From the NCBI GenBank assembly GCA_014871385.1, contig CM026426.1, positions 95,152,238 through 95,216,237 of the forward strand: 64,000 nucleotides of DNA, written 5' to 3'. Of the stretch, positions 58,255 through 64,000 are shown one piece after another (the stretch's first letter is position 1; each line of letters starts with the position of its first letter). The position numbers and the translations under genes were made by a program. The notes beneath the pieces are model-generated. The model saw only the letters and a program-made list of their open reading frames with translations, had not been told where the DNA came from and did no database searches. Source of the DNA: Ceratodon purpureus (taxonomy: Eukaryota; Streptophyta; Bryopsida; Pseudoditrichales; Ditrichaceae).

Positions 58255-59892
58255 CCCCTAAAAGTCCAAGGTGTTTTGGCACTTCCAAAACCGAAAACTG
58301 CAGATTTTGACCATCGGATGGAAATTGATGTATGTCTCCAATACATTTTGTTTTTGTGGTATTTTCAACCGTAAGATCTTCAACCTAACTACCTTCACTA
58401 CGATCATGTCAAATTTCAACCGTTGGATCTTAACCATTTGTGAGATATTAACGTTCAAAGTTTACTATTTGTTTTTTGGGGCTTTGCTGGAAAAGCATAG
58501 GCTAAATGGTGCCAAGGGAGACTTGATGATTATTAACCCAAACATTTTTCTCATATTTTTTTCCATGTAGGTAACTAAGTTGAGCACCTCCATGCAAAAT
58601 TTTGAAGACTCGTTTTGATATTTTGGCCTTCATGCAAATTATTTTCTAGAAGGAGGTACAAAACCTACAATACGTTCAAACTGAAATGACGTTAAAGATT
58701 TTTGGTTTAGAAAAAAAATGTATAGTGAAAAGTTACATCTATGAGTTTGTGAATTTCGGAAAAAATAAAAACTGAAAACTTCCTAAATCTCAAATTTTGA
58801 CAATTTTTGAAAGGAGAAAATGTAAAATTACAAAAAACTTTGAACAAATTACCTGAAAGATTGCCGCAGGTCCTACTAGGTTCTGCATTTCGCCGCATCG
58901 GCTTAGGCACACCTCCATACTGACGTTTACATCCGATTTGGAGTAAGTTGAAAATTTACTAGACCTAAGGAGAAGAAAGAGCTAGAGACATGATTTAAAA
59001 CTAGACGGCGTATTATAACAGTAGGCGTATTGTTGAATTAGTACCAAAAACACCCGCCTGGATCGACCTCAATGCTAACAAGCTGAAAGCAAACCTTCTT
59101 TCGGAGTGTTTCGTCCTCCTGATCATAAAATTTCAAATCACTCCCTACCATTGCCTTCGGCACTACAAACTACTTCTTACACAACTCTATGCTAATTTTC
59201 AGCGCTTGCAAATCGGACTCCCGCTTCTGAAAATCCAAAAGTGCATGATCTTCACAAAGAGAATTGATCAACTCGACGTCTATTTGCACTGGCACAGTCT
59301 GTGGCCTCGATGCCGACACTGACACCAACGTCGCGTTTGACTAGAATCACAAGCAACAACAACAACACGCCCCACACTACATTACGAGATGATGCACACA
59401 TGTCAATTTGAACCTCAATTTTGACAGGCAATCTGGACCAATCAAAATTACCGACTTATTGGATCAACAGAAATGAAGTTAATAGTAAGTGATAGCGAAA
59501 TTCAATGGAGAATAATAGTAGCTCACGTTATTAGTGGCTTCTAGAATACTATTGGATGCAAGTTTTGATTCTAGTGACTCTTACAAGTGGCCTCCTCTCC
59601 CACTCTGAACACCCCTATTACAAGCTCCATAGGCAAGGCTGGAGCACCTCAAATGATCAAAACTCCGTCAAATGTTTGCTCTGCATGATGATGAATTCAA
59701 TTTCTCAGAAACTCTGGCAAATCCTTCATCTCAGATCTATCTAATTAACGCCTAACACAATTCTACGTCATTTTGATCTGCTTTGAGAGTGAGCTGACCT
59801 TAATCCACTCAGAATTGTCACGCGACAGCAACTTGCACCAAAGGAGAACTGAAAAAGGAAGCTAAGATTAAGAGAATTCTGTTGAGTGAGGG
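58255..59892 (-). other. AT-rich sequence with one decayed minus-strand coding stretch
   Basis: Most is AT-rich and featureless. On the minus strand about 59345-59070 reads PQTVPVQIDVELINSLCEDH and LLDFQKRESDLQALKISIEL, then a stop and a further coding-like stretch. Family unknown, probably transposon-derived. Confidence 0.35.
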
Positions 59893-59939
59893 AGGGGCAA
59901 AACGCGCCTGGAAAGGATCAGCCCCCACACTGGTACCCT

Positions 59940-60235
59940 CGCGGGATGGAGTGTGGGGCTCATCCAACCCCTCCCCATCCCAACTCGGGTTAGCTTCTGC
60001 GTTCCCGCCTCTCGCGTTCCCCGAGTTCCCGCATTCCTCCTCCCGTCCCGCCTCCCGCCTCCGACCCGTTTCGCGCCTCCCGCCTCGTCCCCCTCCCTTG
60101 GTCGCTGTCGCCCTGGTCGCCTCGCCGTGGTGCGCCCTCTCTGGCCCTCGCCCTGCTCGCACCTCCACCCTCGCTCCGCCCTGGTTTGCCCTCGCCGCAG
60201 CCCTGGAGCGTGACGGTTCCCTGTTTTTTCAGAGT
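59940..60235. other. C-rich, G-poor tract, leader-like
   Basis: Plus-strand runs such as CGCGTTCCCCGAGTTCCCGC and CCTCGCCCTGCTCGC give open but low-complexity frames on both strands. It is followed by a T-rich intron-like stretch, so it resembles a plant 5' untranslated region captured in an element. No protein is claimed. Confidence 0.4.
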
Positions 60236-61485
60236 TTAGTGAGATTACGGTTTGTATGATGAGGTTTGAATTGATCAAAAGTTTTTTGTTTGTGTCTGGT
60301 TTGTTTGAAGTTTAGAGGAGTTTGGATCAGATCGGGTGTGCATTTTGGAAGAAGAATAAGAATCTGTTTTTGTGGAATTTCCTATTTTGATTTGGGTTTC
60401 TGAAGTTCGAATTGTTCAAAAGTTTTTTGTGTGTTTGTTGTATCTATCGTAGAAGTTATATGGCGTTGTTCATATGGTCATTGAGGTCTTGGCGGATTGC
60501 AGCGTGTGTCATTACAGAGAAGAAAAATAATTCTGTGGATGCATATGATCCTTTAGTGTTGATCGCTAAATTGACTAGTCTGTTGGGTCTGTAATAGTGA
60601 GCGAGCATATTTCGGTTCTCATGCTTGGTGTGCCCTGTTCGCCCAGTCGCTCCTCCCTGTCAACATCAAGCAGGCTGGCAGGCCAACGTCGCCCCTCTGA
60701 CAGGTACAATTTCTTCCAATTTTGATTTGATTTTTTGATTTCTTCACTCTTCTCATAGCTTGTTTGGTGTAGTTTTTTGTATTTAGTTTTCATTGCTTTT
60801 GTGGCTTTCACCTTCAAAATGAAAATTCTACTTAGATATGTTTTAGAATTTTAGATTGTATGTTTTTGAATTCCTTGTTATGTTTTTGTAGGTTCAAGTG
60901 TAGGTTCACGAAGTATGAAAGGAGTTTGAAAGTTTGAATTAGTATTAGGTTTAAAAAATAGAAGCTTCAAACTCGTAACCAATGAATTCTAATGTATGTT
61001 GATGCAAGCTCTTTTCTACATTTGTCTTCATGTTTGAATTTACATTGGTTTAGAGTCATTCAATTCTTATATATATGGATTGTATTGAAGAAATGTTTGG
61101 GTTGTATTTGTATTTTCTAAGATTGTTTTGATGTTGGAAAATTATGGTTTAAGGTTTTAGCTATTTGGCTGATCGTATGAACATCTTTAAGTCTAACATA
61201 GATGAGGTTTAGATGAATGTTCATTGTAGGCTTATAGTTTTGTATTACAAAGTACTAATTGTCAAATTATATGCTCATTTGCAATTAGTGGATCTTCTTT
61301 TTGCCAAGGCATTTTGTTTTCTACACACGGAAATAATACATAGTACATCAAATAATTAAAATTATAAGCATAATCAAAGAGGCCTAAGTTAACAAATGAT
61401 TAAATTGCAAAGAGAAAAAGATGGAAAGGGTATGTACACAAGAACAATCATGTCTACACAAAAGGATGCACCTTCATAATTGAGT

Positions 61486-62010
61486 AATACCCATCATGAA
61501 GCCCAAATAAGATTTATCACGAGAACTTGAAATAATCCTCAAAGGAAGTATACATAAACAACTCTCATAACTCTCTTCACAATACCCATCATGAAGACCC
61601 TATGAATTATATCAGGACCTAGGAAAAAATACCCATCATAAACCAACTTTGAATTAAATCACAATTCTCCAAGCAATACCCATCACATGCAAGTTTTTAA
61701 GCAAAAAGATTTATCTCTGGTTGCCCTTTCATGGGTTCCTAAAGACTCTATCATAAAGAAGCATACTAGGACATACCTCATAAGTCCCTAGACAATATCC
61801 ATCATGAACATAATTTTAAAACCATCACCATCTTTAGGGTTTACTCATCTTGGCATTACTTATTATAAAGCAATTTTAAAATGCATCGTGATCTCTAGGA
61901 AATACCCATGATGGACTACATATGAAATAAATCACAACCATATGGAGGAAATACCCATCATAGAGATACTTTTGAATACATCACAACTCTTTAAGCCATA
62001 CCCATCATGA
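61486..62010. repeat. 47-bp degenerate minisatellite with ATACCCATCATGA core
   Basis: The core AATACCCATCATGA or a close variant starts near 61486, 61581, 61628, 61675, 61793, 61900, 61949 and 61996. Steps are 47-49 bp or about twice that, so the unit is 47 bp and some copies have lost the core. Confidence 0.8.
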
Positions 62011-62404
62011 TGGCATTTCTACCAAAAAATTATATCTCTACTTGGTGTAATAAAAACAACTATAAACCTAGGAAATAAAATTTTATTAAATTGTTACAAT
62101 AATATGCTCTTGAAATATAAACCATTCAAATGTGCATAAATTTTTAATGCATGCAATAAAATAAAAACAAATAAAACTAATGACTTAAAGGTTTAAAATA
62201 TACCCCATTCACAACTTCAATGGTACTTGACTTACAAATCTCCTTTAAGTGATATCCACTCGAATTTATGTCCACAAAAATGTTTAAGGCCTCTCATTTC
62301 ATTGGAAGGCAATTTCAAGTTGCAATTGTTCCCTTAAATGGATGTGGGTTGATAAGGATGATTGCACAATAAGGCCAAAAATCCCCCATTCATCCACGTG
62401 TCAA

Positions 62405-62460
62405 GGTAACCATGGGTTCGAACCATGGGTTCGAACCATGGGTTCGAACCATGGGTTACC
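62405..62460. repeat. 13-bp near-palindromic tandem repeat
   Basis: AACCATGGGTTCG is repeated exactly three times, followed by a partial fourth ending GGTTACC; the left end starts GGTAACC. Each junction contains GGTTCGAACC, a perfect 10-bp palindrome that also resembles part of an RNA polymerase III B box. Confidence 0.85.
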
Positions 62461-62566
62461 TACTTGGATTGTAATGGATGAGAAACCAAAGGAACATGCA
62501 CGGCATTCATCCGGTAAGGTACCAGTGTGGGGGCCGATTCTCCCTGGCCGGCAAAACGCCCAAGCT

Positions 62567-63119
62567 CGGAAAAGCAGCAGGGAGGGCCATGTGATGGCTG
62601 TTGTAGACTACTACTGAGGCCTCAAAAGTGAATCCAGTCCTTATGATTCCAGCCCCATTCTCACCAACTGCCCGGCTCCTCACGAGGCTCACCCCAAGCC
62701 TCAGGTTGTTTTAGTCAAACGACTGTACCCCATAAGCGCGCCATACTCATCCCATATACGTGTTCATGTTAGGTTCTTCTGAAGACGAGGAATTTCCTAC
62801 ATTTAACTGTATTTACAACCAGGTTATTACTTGAACATTCAATACATTGCGGCTAACTTAGTAGTGATTCAATCTTCAATACATTTATTAATTTATTTTC
62901 CCTGCCCAAGATGTGAATGACTTTTGCAAGCTACAAAGAGAAGACTCAGTATAGATTTGGCAAGTTTATTCTCTGCAGAGAGTCTGAGATCAGTTGGATA
63001 TTCAAGACAAGCATATCTGTAAGCTTTTGAACTGAAAGTTAGACTTTATCGCTGCAGATGACCAGTATCAACTGCCTGCTTTGAACTCATTTTACACATG
63101 TGGATTTCACATTCAACAC
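62567..63119. other. Sequence downstream of the dehydrogenase gene
   Basis: Probably contains its 3' untranslated region. Minus-strand AATAAA occurs at about 62883-62898, a possible polyadenylation signal 220-240 bp after the stop codon. Confidence 0.4.
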
Positions 63120-64000
63120 TCATTCAATCAAAGCAAGAGGTGATTTCTGGATTGCCCTTTCAACGAGCCCTTTCTGTTCATGAGTGTGTTGGTCACCAAA
63201 TCCTGTTGCAGGTGATGCAGAAGCAGATCTTCCTGCATACTTCACATCTTCAAGTTTTCCTCGGTTTGCATTTTTCATTGCAGTCCCCAAACGTGGAAAG
63301 ACGTACAGAAAGGCTCCCATGTTCATTGGCTCTTCTTGACACCATACAACCTCAGCCTCTGGTGAAACTCCAGCATAACTTAGACAAATTCCGAAAAATG
63401 AAATATCATAACAAAAAAGAAAAGAAAAACACAATTGATGAAGAGGTTGTACAGAGAAAACCGAAGTTCATATCTTAAGTAAAAAACAGAAAGAGGGGTG
63501 TTATTTTACTTACTAGGATATCGCTTGAGTTCACGTGCCACAAGGTCGAATGGGAAGGGACATATTTGTTCAACCCTACATATTGCAACATCTTTGGCTG
63601 TAGCTCGTTCCCTCTCTTCGTCAAGTTCATAGTAGATCTGGCACGACAAATTAGAGCACGTCTTATTGGTCTTCTCTTTCAACTACACTAGTACTATCGT
63701 TTTCTTAAAGAGAAGCGAAATCTACAGCTTTTAGCCATCTAAACAAAGTGCAGTGGACACGTACACATCCGGGATATTGCTCTGAAAAACGTTTATGACG
63801 AATCCAAGGTATATACACGCGTCAATTATGCAAGAATGAAAACAAGTACCTTTCCAGTGCAGAAAACCACACGACGTATGCTGTCATCTTTGTCTTTTTG
63901 ATTGCCAACGTCTTTGATCAAACGTTGGAATCCGTTTTCACTTGAATCTTCAAATTCGGATAATTTGGAACGGCACTTTTGGTGTCTCAACAAATTTTTA
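63120..64000 (-). CDS. 2-oxoglutarate dehydrogenase E1 subunit, C-terminal exons (partial)
   Basis: Three minus-strand exons join in phase: from beyond the window to 63850 (KCRSKLSEFEDSSENGF, DDSIRRVVFCTGK), 63637-63514 (IYYELDEERERATAKDVAIC, VEQICPFPFDLVARELKRYP) and 63358-63120 (AEVVWCQEEPMNMGAFLYVF, AGRSASASPATGFGDQHTHE, stop). These are hallmark C-terminal motifs of the thiamine-diphosphate E1 component of the mitochondrial 2-oxoglutarate dehydrogenase complex. That complex converts 2-oxoglutarate to succinyl-CoA in the citric acid cycle. Introns start GT and end AG. No lesion is seen, so this is very likely a working host gene whose 5' part lies to the right of the window. Confidence 0.93.

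Larger units (their letters stand above)
59893..62566. mobile_element. 2.7-kb unit with inverted ends around GCCCCCACACTGGTACC
   Basis: Left 59893-59937 and right 62523-62566 are inverted copies. The 17-bp core GCCCCCACACTGGTACC (59920-59936) is perfect, and about 15 further bases outward match imperfectly (GCCTGGAAAGGATCA against GGCCAGGGAGAATCG). The left end also forms a local hairpin (AGCCCCCACACT with AGTGTGGGGCT). No transposase is inside. It carries a GC-rich block, a leader-like region with a donor-like GACAG/GTACAA at 60702 and a minisatellite. Target duplication not identified; superfamily unknown. Confidence 0.5.

Noticed and set aside
59818..60278. Arg/Gly-rich minus-strand frames of 116-136 codons
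   Set aside because: Low-complexity translation of a C-rich leader-like tract, open on both strands.
62405..62460. GGTTCGAACC considered as tRNA B boxes
   Set aside because: No A box or cloverleaf can be drawn around it; the motif is part of a 13-bp tandem repeat.
63098..63478. 126-codon plus-strand frame near the right edge
   Set aside because: It lies opposite the last exon of the 2-oxoglutarate dehydrogenase gene, which has clear family motifs on the minus strand.

Overview
The window looks like nuclear DNA from a land plant with a large, transposon-rich genome. The plant call rests on two things. One is the 3' end of an intron-containing 2-oxoglutarate dehydrogenase E1 gene at the right edge (63120-64000, minus strand). 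The other is a B3-type DNA-binding gene at 55.4-57.0 kb. GT-AG introns are visible in several places, so this is not bacterial or viral sequence. A piggyBac transposase and a transposase-like protein of the type I know as DUF7869 hint at a non-seed plant (bryophyte, lycophyte or fern). That is a weak inference and I cannot name the species.

Layout. 0-3 kb: tandem exon-like repeats, then a DUF7869-like pseudogene with three in-frame stops. 3.3-6.1 kb: an LTR-like sequence and a non-coding stretch. 6.1-12.8 kb: CACTA-like subterminal repeats, decayed sequence, a 741-bp MITE and a C-rich tract. 12.9-19.2 kb: a long decayed coding region with a GGQHT (ParB-like) segment followed by three NIF/FCP1-like phosphatase segments. 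19.87-25.42 kb: a 5,550-bp non-autonomous hAT element with a perfect 8-bp target duplication, a 1-kb inverted repeat, six copies of a 115-nt hairpin and a 45-bp GC-rich minisatellite. 25.7-34.3 kb: a decayed LINE (endonuclease, reverse transcriptase, zinc knuckle) whose 3' part is interrupted by about 3.7 kb containing a second copy of the MITE. 34.4-39.1 kb: short tandem repeats, AT-hook repeats, and a 5' LTR, primer-site-like motif and gag-like frame of a truncated LTR element. 39.2-43.1 kb: decayed multi-exon coding sequence ending at a CACTA-type terminus. 43-46.8 kb: AT-rich sequence with a decayed minus-strand coding region.

46.87-58.25 kb is the most striking unit. It is bounded by TTAA and CCCCT ends and holds a piggyBac transposase gene that appears intact, with a multi-exon N-terminus that includes a recent 211-bp exon duplication. 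It also holds an unidentified gene and a two-domain B3 gene. The second B3 domain is split by a 424-bp solo LTR with a 5-bp target duplication. 59.9-62.6 kb is bounded by inverted repeats that share a 17-bp identical core and contains a 47-bp minisatellite. The only ordinary host gene I recognise is the dehydrogenase at the end. Almost everything else is mobile DNA at different stages of decay.
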